64,000 bases of DNA from Sphingopyxis sp. CCNWLW2 (GCF_037095755.1 NZ_JBAWKJ010000001.1:1181001-1245000), one strand, 5' to 3'. Positions 1 to 10,107 are shown, numbered from the stretch's first letter. Notes: generated by a model from the sequence alone, not told the origin. Translations and numbers: made by a program.

Positions 1-460
1 GCCCGAGATCCCACAAAGTATAGAGCTGCGCTTCGATCACCTGTTCGGTCCAGCTCGTCTGCTTGAACGGGGTGAGGAAGCCGATGTCGATATCGCTGTG
101 CGGCGCCATTTCGCCGCGGCCGTAGCCGCCGACCGCGATCAAAGTGATCCGCTCGCCCGCCGAGCGGTTCGCCGACGGATACAGATAGCCGGTGGTGAAA
201 TCATGGCTGAGGCGGATGATCTGATCGATCAGGAACGCCGTCGCATTCGCCGCGACGCGCCCCGAAGACGGGCGTTCGAGCAGCCGGCGCTCGATCTCGG
301 CGCGGCCAGCTTCCAGCGCGCCCTTGAGCAGATCGACCATTGCGCGGCGGCGTTTGCCCGTGTCGCTCGTTTCACCGGCGATCTCTTCGAGCCGCCCCGC
401 CAGCGCGCGGCGATCGATGATCGCGCGGCGCTGGTCGAGGTTGTCGAACAGGTCGCTCAT
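1..460 (-). CDS. glnD: Bifunctional uridylyltransferase/uridylyl-removing enzyme GlnD (N-terminal part)
   Basis: GlnD senses glutamine and adds UMP to, or removes it from, PII proteins, so controlling nitrogen assimilation. Only the first 153 residues are in the window; the gene runs off the left edge. The visible part has a helical N-terminus and then the nucleotidyltransferase signature: a GGYGRGEM turn followed by SDIDIGF, whose two Asp residues bind metal. The ATG overlaps the mutS stop codon as ATGA, so the two genes are translationally coupled. Family identity is clear from the nucleotidyltransferase motif; the HD and ACT domains expected further on cannot be seen here. Confidence 0.9.
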   Translation of the reverse strand, partial: MSDLFDNLDQRRAIIDRRALAGRLEEIAGETSDTGKRRRAMVDLLKGALEAGRAEIERRLLERPSSGRVAANATAFLIDQIIRLSHDFTTGYLYPSANRSAGERITLIAVGGYGRGEMAPHSDIDIGFLTPFKQTSWTEQVIEAQLYTLWDLG

Positions 461-3120
461 CGCTCGTCGGCCATCAGCCGCTTGAGCGTGTAAAGCGCGT
501 CGAGTGCCTCGCGCGGGGCGAGCGCATCGGGATCGATACCTGCCAGCGCCTCGCGCAACGCATCCTTCACCGCCGCGGGCGCCTCGGCGAGCGTTGCGGC
601 GAACAGCGGCAGATCGTCGAGCCCTGCCGCGAGCCCGCCGGTCTTCTCACGCCCCGCCTCGAGCTTGGCGAGCACCGCTTCGGCGCGCTTCACCACCCCC
701 GCAGGAACGCCCGCGAGGCGCGCGACCGCGAGGCCGTAGCTGCGATCGGCGGGCCCCTCGGCGAGTTCGTGGAGCAGCACCAGATCGCCCTGCCATTCGC
801 GCGCGCGGACATGGTGGAGCGACAGCGCGTTCAGCGTTTCGGCGAGGCGCGTCAGCTCGTGATAGTGGGTCGCGAACAGGCAGCGGCACTTGTTGACCTC
901 GTGCACCGCCTCGACCACCGACCAGGCGAGCGCGAGCCCGTCGTAAGTCGAGGTGCCGCGCCCGACCTCGTCGAGAATGACGAAGCTTTGCGGGGTCGCC
1001 TGCGCGAGGATCGCTGCGGTCTCGACCATCTCGACCATGAAGGTCGAGCGCCCGCGCGCCAGATTGTCGCTCGCGCCGACACGGCTGAACAGCCGGTCGA
1101 CGAGCCCGAGCTTCGCTGACGCCGCCGGCACGAACCCGCCCGCCTGCGCGAGCACGACGATCAGCGCATTCTGGCGCAGGAAGGTCGATTTACCGCCCAT
1201 GTTCGGGCCGGTGACGAGCCACAGTCGGTCGCTTGTCGAGAGTGAGACATCGTTGGGGACGAAACGCTCGCCCGATTTCGCCAGCGCGGCTTCGACCACC
1301 GGATGCCGCCCGCCGCTGACGTCGAGGCACGGCTCGTCGGCGAGGTCGGGGCGGCACCAATTGTGGCTCATCGCATGATCGGCGAGTGCCGCGGCGACGT
1401 CGATGCGCGCGAGCACGTCGCAGCTCGCGGCGATCGCCTCGCGCCGCGCGATCGCGGCGTCGGTCAGCGATTCGAGGTGCGCCATTTCGGCAGCGATCGC
1501 GTGGACGCCCGCCTGCGTGACCCGGCTCGCGGCTTCGTGGAGGTCGGACGAGTTGAAGCGAACAACGCCCGCGAGCGTCTGGCGGTGGGTGAAGCCCGAT
1601 TCGGGAGCCATCAGCGCGTCGGCGTGCTTCGCGGGCACTTCGACATGATAGCCGAGCACGCCATTGTGGCGGATCTTGAGCGAGGCGATGCCGGTGCGGT
1701 CGCGATAGTCGGCTTCGAGCAACGCGATCGCCTTGCGCCCGTCGCGTGCGGTTTCGCGCAGCGCGTCGAGCGCATGGTCGTACCCTTCGGCGACATAGCC
1801 GCCCTGCGCGGCGTCGACCGGCGGGGTTTCGATCAGCGCGCGGCTGAGTTCGTCGACGAGCGTGCCATGGCCGTCGAGCCCCGGAAGCAGCCGCGTGAGC
1901 AAAGGCGGCAGGTCGGGCCGGCGCGCGAGACGTTCGCGGAGCAGCCGCGCGCCGCCGAGCGCATCGCGCAGCTGCGCGAGGTCGCGCGGTCCGCCGCGCC
2001 CCGCGACGAGGCGGCCGAGTGCACGCCCGGCATCGGGGAGCGCGCGAAGCGCCGCGCGGAGCTCGCCGCGCCACAAGGCATCGCGCGCGAGCCCGTCGAC
2101 GAGATCGAGGCGGTCGAGGATCGCGTCCTTGTCGGTCAGCGGGCTCGCGAGATCGTCGGCGAGCAAGCGCGCGCCCGCCGCGGTGACGGTGCGGTCGATC
2201 GTACCGAGCAGGCTGCCGTCGCGCGCGCCCGCCATCGTGCGCACAAGTTCGAGGCTCTCGCGCGTCGCGGCGTCGATCGCCATGCGGCCCGAAGCCAGAT
2301 GCCGCACCGGCGGCTGGAGGAAGGTCGGCCCGCCCGTCCCGACATGGTCGAGATAGGCCACGAGCGCGCCCATCGCGGCAATCTCGCCGCGGCCGAACTG
2401 GCCGAAACCGTCGAGCGTCTGGACGCCGAAGAAGGCTTCGAGTCGTTTTTGCGCGGCTGTGCTCGAAAAGTCCGAGGATGGCCGGCGCACGATCTGCCGC
2501 GCCGACGAGATCGGCAGCTCCTCGGCGCTTTCGCTGAGCAGCAATTCCGACGGCGCGAGCCGCGCGAGTTCGGCATCGACCGCTTGCGCGGGCACCGCGA
2601 CGACCTCGAAGCGCCCCGTCGAAATATCGGCCGCAGCAATCGCGACCTCACCGTCGCTGCCGATCTGCGCGAGCGCAGCGAGCCGGTTCGCGCTGCGCCC
2701 TTCGAGCAGCGATTCTTCGGTCAGCGTGCCCGCGGTGACGAAGCGCACGATATCGCGCGCGACGAGCGCCTTCGATCCGCCGCGTGCTTTCGCTTCAGCG
2801 GGCGTTTCAATCTGCTCGGCGATCGCGACGCGGTGCCCGGCACGGATCAGCCGCGCGAGATAGGATTCGGCGGCGTGGACGGGCACGCCGCACATCGCCA
2901 CCGGCTGCCCGTCGTGCTCGCCGCGCGACGTGAGCGCGATGTCGAGCGTCGACGCCGCCGCCTTTGCATCGTCGAAGAACAGCTCGAAGAAATCGCCCAT
3001 GCGATAGAAGAGCAGACAATCACCCGCCTTGTCCTTCAGTGCCCAATATTGCGCCATCATCGGCGTCGCGGCGGGCGCGGGATTGTTCATATTGGCAGCG
3101 GAGCGGGCGGTGACAGGCAT
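457..3120 (-). CDS. mutS: DNA mismatch repair protein MutS
   Basis: MutS recognises mismatches and small loops and recruits MutL. The 887-residue product is slightly longer than E. coli MutS (853). The mismatch-reading Phe-x-Glu motif is at F44-F45-E46 in GDFFELF. The Walker A motif GPNMGGKST lies near residue 637 and the DEVGRGTSTYDG Walker B/signature region near 716. The start is uncertain: M1 (3120) and M11 (3090) both lack a strong ribosome binding site, and conserved homology begins only at about residue 20. It is divergent from maeB and upstream of glnD in an apparent two-gene operon. Confidence 0.97.
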   Translation of the reverse strand: MPVTARSAANMNNPAPAATPMMAQYWALKDKAGDCLLFYRMGDFFELFFDDAKAAASTLDIALTSRGEHDGQPVAMCGVPVHAAESYLARLIRAGHRVAIAEQIETPAEAKARGGSKALVARDIVRFVTAGTLTEESLLEGRSANRLAALAQIGSDGEVAIAAADISTGRFEVVAVPAQAVDAELARLAPSELLLSESAEELPISSARQIVRRPSSDFSSTAAQKRLEAFFGVQTLDGFGQFGRGEIAAMGALVAYLDHVGTGGPTFLQPPVRHLASGRMAIDAATRESLELVRTMAGARDGSLLGTIDRTVTAAGARLLADDLASPLTDKDAILDRLDLVDGLARDALWRGELRAALRALPDAGRALGRLVAGRGGPRDLAQLRDALGGARLLRERLARRPDLPPLLTRLLPGLDGHGTLVDELSRALIETPPVDAAQGGYVAEGYDHALDALRETARDGRKAIALLEADYRDRTGIASLKIRHNGVLGYHVEVPAKHADALMAPESGFTHRQTLAGVVRFNSSDLHEAASRVTQAGVHAIAAEMAHLESLTDAAIARREAIAASCDVLARIDVAAALADHAMSHNWCRPDLADEPCLDVSGGRHPVVEAALAKSGERFVPNDVSLSTSDRLWLVTGPNMGGKSTFLRQNALIVVLAQAGGFVPAASAKLGLVDRLFSRVGASDNLARGRSTFMVEMVETAAILAQATPQSFVILDEVGRGTSTYDGLALAWSVVEAVHEVNKCRCLFATHYHELTRLAETLNALSLHHVRAREWQGDLVLLHELAEGPADRSYGLAVARLAGVPAGVVKRAEAVLAKLEAGREKTGGLAAGLDDLPLFAATLAEAPAAVKDALREALAGIDPDALAPREALDALYTLKRLMADER

Positions 3121-3251
3121 GCGACATGCTTAGGAACGGATATGGGGCCGTGGCAAGACGCGCGCGCGATTCGCGGGTTCCATTTCCGCTTGGCGACGCT
3201 AGGGAATGGGCTCGGGCGCGCATCTTGTGAATTCATTTGAGAGGATAAACG

Positions 3252-5516
3252 ATGGATAGTGGCAGCAAGGTGCAATTTTCGGACCGCGAGGCGCTGCTGT
3301 ATCACGCCTATGGCCGGCCCGGGAAAATCGAGATCGTCGCGTCGAAGCCGATGGCGACGCAGCGCGACCTCAGCCTTGCCTATTCGCCCGGCGTGGCAGT
3401 TCCAGTGAACGCGATCGCCGAGGATCCGGCGAAAGCCTATGACTATACGATCAAGGGCAATCTGGTCGCGGTGATCTCGAACGGCACCGCGATCCTCGGG
3501 CTCGGCAACCTCGGCGCGCTCGCATCGAAGCCGGTGATGGAAGGCAAGGCGGTGCTGTTCAAACGCTTCGCCGACGTCGATTCGATCGACCTCGAGGTCG
3601 ATACCGAAGACCCACAGGCGTTCATCGACGCCGTGGCGCTGCTCGGACCGAGCTTCGGCGGCATCAACCTGGAAGACATTGCCGCGCCCAACTGCTTCAT
3701 CATCGAGGCGGCGCTGAAAGAACGCATGAACATCCCGGTGTTCCATGACGATCAGCATGGCACCGCGATCATCACCGCCGCGGGCCTGATCAACGCCTGT
3801 TACCTGACGGGTCGCGACCTTGCGACGGTGAAGGTCGTCGTCAACGGCGCCGGCGCCGCGGCGATCGCGTGCACCGCGCTGATCAAGGCGATGGGCGTGC
3901 GGCACGAAAATGTCATTATGTGCGACCGCAAGGGCACCATCTATCAGGGCCGCACCGAGAGCATGGACCAGTGGAAGTCGGCGCATGCGGTGCCGACCGA
4001 AGCCCGCAACCTGACCGAAGCGCTGGTCGGCGCCGACGTGTTCCTCGGCCTGTCGGCCGCCGGCGCGCTGAAGCCCGAGATGGTGAAGGACATGGCGCCC
4101 GCGCCGATCATCTTCGCGATGGCGAACCCCGACCCCGAAATCTCGCCGCCCGATGCGCGCGCGGCGCGGCCCGACGCGATCATCGCGACGGGGCGCTCGG
4201 ACTATCCGAACCAGGTCAACAATGTGCTCTGCTTCCCGTTCATCTTCCGCGGCGCGCTCGACGTCCATGCGACCGCGATCAACGAAGAGATGAAGATCGC
4301 GGCTGCGTACGCCATTGCCGACCTCGCGCGCCAGCAGGTGCCCGAGGAAGTCGCCGCGGCCTATGGTGGCCGCGCATCGAGCTTCGGCCCCGAATATATC
4401 ATCCCCTCGCCCTTCGATCCGCGCCTGATGGAAATCGTCCCCGCGGCGGTCGCCGAAGCGGCGATGAAGACCGGCGTCGCGCAGCGGCCGATCGACAATC
4501 TCGACGAATATCGCACGCAGCTCCGCGCCCGGCTCAATCCGACCACCTCGGTGCTCACCCTCGCCTATGAAGCCGCACGCAACAATCCGAAGCGCGTCGT
4601 CTTTACCGAGGGCGAAGAGGAAGTCGTCCTGCGCGCGGCGATCCAGTTCCGCGATGGCGGTTACGGGATCCCGGTGCTCGTCGGGCGCGAGGGGCTGCAC
4701 GATAAGCTCCGCGCGATGGGCGTCGCCGATGCCGAAAGCTTCGAGGTCCACAACAGCGTCAATTCGCCACACGTGCCGCAGATGGTCGACATGCTCTACG
4801 AACGGCTGCAGCGCCGCGGATATCTCCGCCGCGATGTCGAGCGCATGGTCAATCGCGACCGCAACATCTTCGGCTCGCTGCTGCTCAAAATGGGACTCGG
4901 CGATGCGATGATCACGGGCACGACGCGGACCTATTCGCAGACGATGCGCGAAATCCGGCGCGTGATCGACCATGCCGAGGGCAAGACGCCGTTCGGCATC
5001 CACATCCTGGTCGATCAGCATCACACCATCTTCATGTCCGATACGACGGTGAACGAGCGGCCGACCGCCGAGATGCTCGCCGATATCGCCGAGCGCACCG
5101 CGCAGGTCGCACGCCGCATGGGTCACGAACCGCGCGTCGCCTTCCTCTCCTATTCGACCTTCGGCAATCCCGAAGGAAGCTGGCTCGAAAGCATCCGCGA
5201 AGCGGTGGCGATCCTCGACCAGCGCAAGCCCGCCTTCGAATATGAGGGCGAAATGGCACCCGACGTCGCGCTCAACGAGAAGGTGATGAAGAATTACCCC
5301 TTCTGCCGCCTCTCGGGCCCGGCGAACGTGCTGATCATGCCGGGGCTGCAATCGGCCAATCTCTCGGCGAAGCTGCTCCGCGAACTCGGCGGCGGCGCCG
5401 TCATCGGCCCGATGCTCGTCGGCATGGAAAAGCCGGTACAGGTCGCGACGATGGCGTCGACCGCGTCGGACCTGGTCACCCTCGCGGTGCTCGCAGCAGG
5501 CGGGATCGCGCAATAA
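3252..5516 (+). CDS. maeB: NADP-dependent malic enzyme with C-terminal phosphotransacetylase-like domain
   Basis: The enzyme oxidatively decarboxylates malate to pyruvate with NADP, supplying NADPH and linking the TCA cycle to gluconeogenic intermediates. The 754 residues match the multidomain MaeB type (E. coli 759). An N-terminal malic enzyme and NAD-binding part (about 1-430, with the [10 protein letters not shown] segment and a VVNGAGAAA nucleotide turn) is followed by a phosphotransacetylase-like domain (about 430-754). That second domain is usually non-catalytic and allosteric in this family. A GAGAGGA ribosome binding site precedes the ATG. A strong hairpin follows the stop. Confidence 0.97.
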   Translation: MDSGSKVQFSDREALLYHAYGRPGKIEIVASKPMATQRDLSLAYSPGVAVPVNAIAEDPAKAYDYTIKGNLVAVISNGTAILGLGNLGALASKPVMEGKAVLFKRFADVDSIDLEVDTEDPQAFIDAVALLGPSFGGINLEDIAAPNCFIIEAALKERMNIPVFHDDQHGTAIITAAGLINACYLTGRDLATVKVVVNGAGAAAIACTALIKAMGVRHENVIMCDRKGTIYQGRTESMDQWKSAHAVPTEARNLTEALVGADVFLGLSAAGALKPEMVKDMAPAPIIFAMANPDPEISPPDARAARPDAIIATGRSDYPNQVNNVLCFPFIFRGALDVHATAINEEMKIAAAYAIADLARQQVPEEVAAAYGGRASSFGPEYIIPSPFDPRLMEIVPAAVAEAAMKTGVAQRPIDNLDEYRTQLRARLNPTTSVLTLAYEAARNNPKRVVFTEGEEEVVLRAAIQFRDGGYGIPVLVGREGLHDKLRAMGVADAESFEVHNSVNSPHVPQMVDMLYERLQRRGYLRRDVERMVNRDRNIFGSLLLKMGLGDAMITGTTRTYSQTMREIRRVIDHAEGKTPFGIHILVDQHHTIFMSDTTVNERPTAEMLADIAERTAQVARRMGHEPRVAFLSYSTFGNPEGSWLESIREAVAILDQRKPAFEYEGEMAPDVALNEKVMKNYPFCRLSGPANVLIMPGLQSANLSAKLLRELGGGAVIGPMLVGMEKPVQVATMASTASDLVTLAVLAAGGIAQ

Positions 5517-5517
5517 G

Positions 5518-5551
5518 AAAAAGCGGCGGTGCCCTGGGGCGCCGCCGCTTT
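5518..5551. terminator. Hairpin terminator between maeB and bamE
   Basis: A GC-rich inverted repeat (AAAGCGGCGG paired with CCGCCGCTTT) starts directly after the maeB stop codon and has short A and T runs on its flanks. It sits between two convergent genes, so it can act as a bidirectional terminator. Confidence 0.7.
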
Positions 5552-5573
5552 CCTGTCCGTTGCCGGTGAAGGT

Positions 5574-6059
5574 TTATCGCCCGCCGGGGGCCCCCGCACC
5601 CGGCGCGCCGACGGCGCCGATATTGCCGAAGATATCTTCAAAGAAGCTGCGATGACGGCCGAGCGTCGGCGTCTTGTCGCCTTCGGGGCTGATCTTGCTC
5701 ACCAGTTCGAGACCCGTACGATCGACCGCGGCGACATTGCCCGCCGCATCGAAGCGGACGCGCAGCACCTGCTGATCGACCGGGCGCGGCTTGGCAAAGG
5801 CGAGCTGGCGCGTTTCGCGCGAGACATAATAATATTCATTGTCGCTAAACTGGCCGACGAAGGTCGGGCGGCCGAGCGTCTTTTCGACCGACTCGCGGTT
5901 GTCGACGCCCGGCGTGATCGCTTCGGTCAGCAAAGGATCGACGACATAGCCCTGCCGCCCCTTGAGCTGCGCGCAGCCGCTGGCGGTCAGTGCGACGGCA
6001 AGGCCGAGCACGACGAGGCGCGCGCGCGGGACAGGAAGCGAAAGGATCGAATTCGGCAT
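5574..6059 (-). CDS. bamE: Outer membrane protein assembly factor BamE
   Basis: BamE is a small lipoprotein of the beta-barrel assembly machine at the inner face of the outer membrane. The 161-residue product has a signal peptide ending in a lipobox (TASGC, with Cys as the lipidated residue). It is followed by a SmpA/OmlA fold containing the typical stretches PGVDNRESVEKTLGRP and WYYVS-like NEYYYVSRE. The ATG at 6059 is preferred over the TTG three bases upstream because a GGAG sequence lies 8 nt before it. The Gly/Ala/Pro-rich C terminus is a low-complexity tail. Confidence 0.9.
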   Translation of the reverse strand: MPNSILSLPVPRARLVVLGLAVALTASGCAQLKGRQGYVVDPLLTEAITPGVDNRESVEKTLGRPTFVGQFSDNEYYYVSRETRQLAFAKPRPVDQQVLRVRFDAAGNVAAVDRTGLELVSKISPEGDKTPTLGRHRSFFEDIFGNIGAVGAPGAGAPGGR

Positions 6060-6230
6060 CAAATATCTCCGTTGCGCCTGTCCGCCGCTTGTCCGGGCGG
6101 TCGGCGCTGGCTCTCGCGCCTCTTAACCGCAAGCGGACAGCACGCACAAGCTGCTTGTGCCGCAGCAAAGCTTGCCACAAGCTGACCGGCGGCTCTTTTC
6201 GGGCGGCCCGAATGCGCCTAAGCAGCTGCT

Positions 6231-6758
6231 ATGTTCTCACTCCGCAAATTCTTCGTATCCGACCCCGACCCGCGCGAGGCGCGCCGCCCGCTGTGGAACG
6301 CCGTCGTCGCCACCGCGCGCGCGCCGCACTGGTATGCCGAGGGCACCGTTCCCGACACGCTCGACGGGCGGTTCGACATGATCAGCCTCGTGCTGGCGCT
6401 CGTCCTGCACCGGATCGACGACGAGCCGGCGCGCGGGCTCGCGGGCGTTCAGCTCACCGAATTGTTCGTGAACGACATGGACGGGCAGATGCGCCAGATC
6501 GGCTTTGGCGACATGGTCGTCGGCAAGCAGGTCGGGCGGATGATGAGCGCACTCGGCGGGCGGCTCGGCGCCTATCGCGCCGCCGATGGGTCGGACGAAC
6601 TGCGCGACGCGCTGGTCCGCAACCTGTGGCGCGGCAACGAGCCTGCCGAAGCGGGGATAGCGCATGTGATGACCGAGGTCGCGGCGCTGCGCGCTGCGCT
6701 GGCGGCAACGCCCGTGGCCGATCTGGTCGTCGCCGACCGCATCGGAGCGGTGCTTTGA
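6231..6758 (+). CDS. Ubiquinol-cytochrome c chaperone family protein (CBP3-like)
   Basis: The 175 residues match the bacterial relatives of mitochondrial Cbp3/UQCC1, which help assemble the cytochrome bc1 complex. Recognisable features are WYAEGTVPDTLDGRFDMISL near the start, LFVNDMDGQMRQIGFGDMVVGKQV in the centre, and LVRNLW later. No signal peptide or membrane segment is visible, so it should be cytoplasmic. Its stop codon overlaps the start of the DUF177 gene (TTGA), a pairing I associate with sphingomonads. The role in bc1 assembly is by family analogy only. Confidence 0.82.
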   Translation: MFSLRKFFVSDPDPREARRPLWNAVVATARAPHWYAEGTVPDTLDGRFDMISLVLALVLHRIDDEPARGLAGVQLTELFVNDMDGQMRQIGFGDMVVGKQVGRMMSALGGRLGAYRAADGSDELRDALVRNLWRGNEPAEAGIAHVMTEVAALRAALAATPVADLVVADRIGAVL

Positions 6759-7285
6759 ACACGCCGCCCGAATTCTCGCTGATCGTGACGCTGGCCGACG
6801 CCGCGCATGGCCGCACCCTTTCGGTCGAGGCCGATGCCGAGACGCGCGCGCGGATCGCCAAGCGGCTGGCGCTGGTCGCGCTCGACCGCTTCGCCGTCAC
6901 CGGCGAAGTCCGCGCGATCGCCGGCGGCATCGGCGCGAAGGGCGAGGTTCGGGCAAAAGTGGTGCAGGCTTGCGCGGCGACCGACCTGCCCGTTCCCGCG
7001 GCGATCGTCGAACCCTTTGACCTGCGTTTCCTGCGCGATGTCGATGCGCCGGTTGGCGAGGATGAAGAGATCGAGATCGGTAGCGACGAGCTCGACCTGC
7101 TGCCGCTCGAGGGCGACCGGGTCGACCTCGGCGAAGCGGCCGTGCAGACCCTCTCGCTCGCGCTCGATCCCTTCCCGCGCCATCCCGACGCCGATCGCAT
7201 CCTCGCCGAAAAAGGCGTGCTCAGCGAAGAAGCGGCCGGCCCGTTCGCCGCGCTCGCCAAGCTGCGCGGAAAGCCCGGCGCCTAG
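6755..7285 (+). CDS. DUF177 (YceD family) protein
   Basis: A 176-residue acidic protein of the YceD/DUF177 family, whose members have been linked to 23S rRNA accumulation and lie next to rpmF in many bacteria. Here rpmF is absent and the partner is the bc1 chaperone. The family signature is the acidic block EEIEIGSDELDLLPLEG followed by a Leu-rich helix ending in PFPRHPDA. The only sensible start is TTG at 6755, which shares bases with the preceding TGA stop; translation is probably by coupling. Its own stop overlaps the convergent SRPBCC gene stop through a shared CTAG. Confidence 0.8.
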   Translation: MNTPPEFSLIVTLADAAHGRTLSVEADAETRARIAKRLALVALDRFAVTGEVRAIAGGIGAKGEVRAKVVQACAATDLPVPAAIVEPFDLRFLRDVDAPVGEDEEIEIGSDELDLLPLEGDRVDLGEAAVQTLSLALDPFPRHPDADRILAEKGVLSEEAAGPFAALAKLRGKPGA

Positions 7286-7977
7286 CGGCTTTCGTCGGGG
7301 GCGGGTTTTGCCTCTTCCTCGACCAGATCGGCGACCGCGGCGCCCAGCCCCGGTTCTTCCTTTGCGGGCGGCGTTTCGGCCTTCGGTCTCTCCGCCCCCT
7401 CGCCGGCAGCCTTCTCGTCGCGCGTCGGCGGTAGCGCGCCGCCGAGCGCGTTGGCGAGGCCGAGCAGCTGCTCGCCGATCACCTTGTCGACCGCGGGCGC
7501 GATATCGGCGACCTTGAAGCGCATATAGCCGCCGACGACATAGTCGAAGCGCAGCGCGCTGCCCGTCGGGGTTTCCTTGATCTGGATCGTCAGTGTGGCG
7601 GTCAATGCCTCGCCCTGCAGCGGCCCGAACGCACCCGACAGGCGCAGCATCTGGTTCGGTTTCGAAAAGAGGATGCGTGCGTGCTGAACGCTGCCGACGC
7701 CCGACCCGGTGTCGGGCAATTTCTCGCAGAAACAGCCGCCCGCCTGCTGATCGAGCCAGAAGTTCGCGGCGTCGCCCGACCAGCTATGATCCTTCGACCA
7801 CCAGCTTTGCGGCATGCGGAGCATTTTCCAGACATCGGCGGGGGTCGCGGCGACCTGCGCCGTATGTGCGACGGCAAAGCCCGCCTCGCCCTGGTCGACG
7901 ACCTTGGCGTTTGCAGCCGGCGCGAACGCGAGCGCCGCGATCATCGCCATGCCTGCGAAATATCTGGAAATTGCCAT
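7282..7977 (-). CDS. SRPBCC family periplasmic protein
   Basis: The 231-residue product starts with a clear Sec signal peptide (hydrophobic core AMIAALAFAPA, cleavage after ANA). A START/Bet v1-like SRPBCC fold follows: TPADVWKMLRMPQSWW is the typical polyketide cyclase/AHSA1 opening. The last 50 or so residues are a charged Glu/Lys/Pro tail. These folds bind hydrophobic ligands; the ligand cannot be deduced. It lies 53 nt after adk on the same strand and so sits where rpsM is found in most bacteria. A small GGCGCC-GGCGCC hairpin separates it from adk. Confidence 0.7.
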   Translation of the reverse strand: MAISRYFAGMAMIAALAFAPAANAKVVDQGEAGFAVAHTAQVAATPADVWKMLRMPQSWWSKDHSWSGDAANFWLDQQAGGCFCEKLPDTGSGVGSVQHARILFSKPNQMLRLSGAFGPLQGEALTATLTIQIKETPTGSALRFDYVVGGYMRFKVADIAPAVDKVIGEQLLGLANALGGALPPTRDEKAAGEGAERPKAETPPAKEEPGLGAAVADLVEEEAKPAPDESR

Positions 7978-8030
7978 CAGCCTGTCCCCCTTGGCGCCTC
8001 AATAACCGGCGCCGGGGGGACTGGCTAGCC

Positions 8031-8684
8031 TCAGCCCGCGAGGATGGTTTCGATCGCGTCGTTGACCTGATCGATCGGCGCCATGCCATCGACGTGCGTC
8101 ACGATCCCGCGCGCCTCATAGATCGGCAGGATCGGCGCGGTCTTGGCGCGATATTCGGCCATGCGCGTACGCACCGTTTCCTCATTATCGTCGGGGCGGC
8201 GCTTGAATTCATCGCTGCCGCAAACGTCGCAAGTGTTTTCGACCTTGGGCAGCTTGTAGCGATCGTGATAGCCGGCACCGCATTTGGCGCAGCTGAAGCG
8301 GCCGGTGATGCGATCAACGAGCGCATCTTCCTCGACCTGCAGCTCGATCACATGGTCGAGCTTGCGGCCGCGCGCCGACAGGATGCCATCGAGCGCTTCG
8401 GCCTGCGCCGCAGTGCGCGGATAGCCATCGAAGATCACCGAAACATCGCTGCCGAGCTGGTCAAGCCGCTCGCCGATCAGGCCCGAGACGATCTCGTCCG
8501 AGACGAGCTCGCCCGCATCCATCACGGCTTTGGCCTGCACGCCGATCGGCGTCCCCGCCTTGACCGCCGCGCGGAGCATGTCGCCGGTCGAGAGCTGGAC
8601 CATGCCATGCTCGTCTTCCAGGCGCACCGCCTGCGTTCCCTTGCCCGCCCCCGGCGGACCCAGCAAAATGATATTCAGCGTCAT
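8031..8684 (-). CDS. adk: Adenylate kinase
   Basis: Interconverts AMP plus ATP with two ADP. The start at 8684 gives the canonical MTLNIILLGPPGAGKGT opening, with the P-loop at residues 9-16; an upstream extension in the same frame is not supported. The 217 residues include a long LID domain with four cysteines (C132, C135, C152, C155), so this is a zinc-binding long-form enzyme. It follows secY as the last gene of the spc-type cluster, the conserved position for adk. Confidence 0.97.
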   Translation of the reverse strand: MTLNIILLGPPGAGKGTQAVRLEDEHGMVQLSTGDMLRAAVKAGTPIGVQAKAVMDAGELVSDEIVSGLIGERLDQLGSDVSVIFDGYPRTAAQAEALDGILSARGRKLDHVIELQVEEDALVDRITGRFSCAKCGAGYHDRYKLPKVENTCDVCGSDEFKRRPDDNEETVRTRMAEYRAKTAPILPIYEARGIVTHVDGMAPIDQVNDAIETILAG

Positions 8685-8733
8685 GGAAGCCCCTGTTGCC
8701 TCTGCCCGTATCGCAGTTGCCGTAGCGAGCGCC

Positions 8734-10107
8734 TTAGCGCCGCGCAACGCCGCCTTTCAATTTGGCCTTCTTGATCAGGTCGCCATATTGATGCGCGAGC
8801 ATGTGGCTCTGAATCTGGCTGATCGTGTCGATCGTGACGTTGACGATGATCAGCAGGCTGGTGCCGCCGAGCTGGAACGGCAATCCGGACCCGGCGATGA
8901 AATATTCGGGGATCAGACAGATCGCCGCCAGATAGGCCGCACCGAGCACGGTGATGCGCGTCAGCACGAAATCGAGATAGGCGGCGGTGTTCTTGCCCGG
9001 ACGGATGCCCGGGATGAAACCATTCTGGCGCTTCAGATTGTCGGCGGTTTCCTCGGGGTTGAAGACAACCGCGACATAGAAGAAGCAGAAGAAGATGATG
9101 CCCGCGGCATAGAGCGCCATATAGAGCGGCTGGCCGTGCGCGAGATACTGGTTGAGCGTGATCAGGAAATCGCCGGTCGCGGTATCGCCCTGGACGTTCT
9201 GACCCATCATCTGCGTGACGGTCAGCGGCATCAGCAGCAGCGACGAGGCGAAGATCGGCGGGATCACGCCCGCGGTGTTGACCTTGAGCGGCAGGTGGCT
9301 GCGGTCGGCCTGCATCACGCCGCGCTGCGTCGCGCGCTTCGGATACTGGACGAGGACGCGGCGCTGCGCGCGCTCCATGAAGCTGATGAACGCGATGATG
9401 ACGATCGCGCCGCCGAGCACCGCGAGGATCGTGCCGCCGCCCATAGAGCCTTCGCGCACCTGCGTGAACATCTGGGCAAAGCTGCGCGGCAGCTGCGCGA
9501 GAATGCCCGCCATGATGATCAGCGACACACCGTTGCCGATACCACGGCTGGTGATCTGTTCGCCGAGCCACATCAGGAAGAGGGTACCGCCGACGATGCT
9601 GATTACCGCACCGATACGGAACATCATGCCGGGGTCGACGACCGCGGCGATGCCCTGCGTCGCGCCGAGCGATTCGAGCCCGACGGCGATGAAATAGCCC
9701 TGGATCGCGGTCAGCGCGACGGTGCCGTAGCGCGTATATTGGTTGAGCTTCTTGCGCCCGCTTTCGCCCTCTTTCTTGAGCGCGGCGAGGCTGGGCGACA
9801 GCGCGGCCGCCAGCTGCACGACGATCGACGCCGTGATATAGGGCATGACGCCGAGCGCGATGATGCTCATGCGTTCCAGGCTGCCGCCCGAGAAGGTGTT
9901 GAAGATGTCGAGGACGCCGCCCGATGCGGCCTGGCTGTAAAGCGACGCCAGCGCAACGGGGTCGACCCCCGGCAGCGGCACGAACGACAGGAAACGGAAG
10001 ACGATCAGCGCGCCGATCGTGAACCAGATGCGGTTCTTGAGTTCGGTCGCCTGACCGAACTTCGAAAAGTTCAGGTTGGATGCAAGCTGGTCGGCGCGAG
10101 AGGCCAT
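8734..10107 (-). CDS. secY: Protein translocase subunit SecY
   Basis: The central channel of the SecYEG translocon in the inner membrane. At 457 residues with about ten hydrophobic segments it matches the family (E. coli 443). Visible landmarks are the N-terminal KNRIWFTIGALIVFR helix, the PGVDP plug-adjacent stretch and the cytoplasmic loop ending in PKRATQRG. It is separated from rplO by about 200 nt with a hairpin, unusual for this operon, and may have its own promoter. adk follows after 49 nt. Confidence 0.97.
   Translation of the reverse strand: MASRADQLASNLNFSKFGQATELKNRIWFTIGALIVFRFLSFVPLPGVDPVALASLYSQAASGGVLDIFNTFSGGSLERMSIIALGVMPYITASIVVQLAAALSPSLAALKKEGESGRKKLNQYTRYGTVALTAIQGYFIAVGLESLGATQGIAAVVDPGMMFRIGAVISIVGGTLFLMWLGEQITSRGIGNGVSLIIMAGILAQLPRSFAQMFTQVREGSMGGGTILAVLGGAIVIIAFISFMERAQRRVLVQYPKRATQRGVMQADRSHLPLKVNTAGVIPPIFASSLLLMPLTVTQMMGQNVQGDTATGDFLITLNQYLAHGQPLYMALYAAGIIFFCFFYVAVVFNPEETADNLKRQNGFIPGIRPGKNTAAYLDFVLTRITVLGAAYLAAICLIPEYFIAGSGLPFQLGGTSLLIIVNVTIDTISQIQSHMLAHQYGDLIKKAKLKGGVARR

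Noticed and set aside
1303..3240. 645-residue open frame antisense to mutS
   Set aside because: Shadow of mutS with composition typical of antisense frames and no ribosome binding site.
3087..5513. 808-residue open frame antisense to maeB
   Set aside because: It mirrors a strongly conserved gene, is rich in Arg/His/Asp as expected for antisense GC-rich frames, and has no recognisable family.
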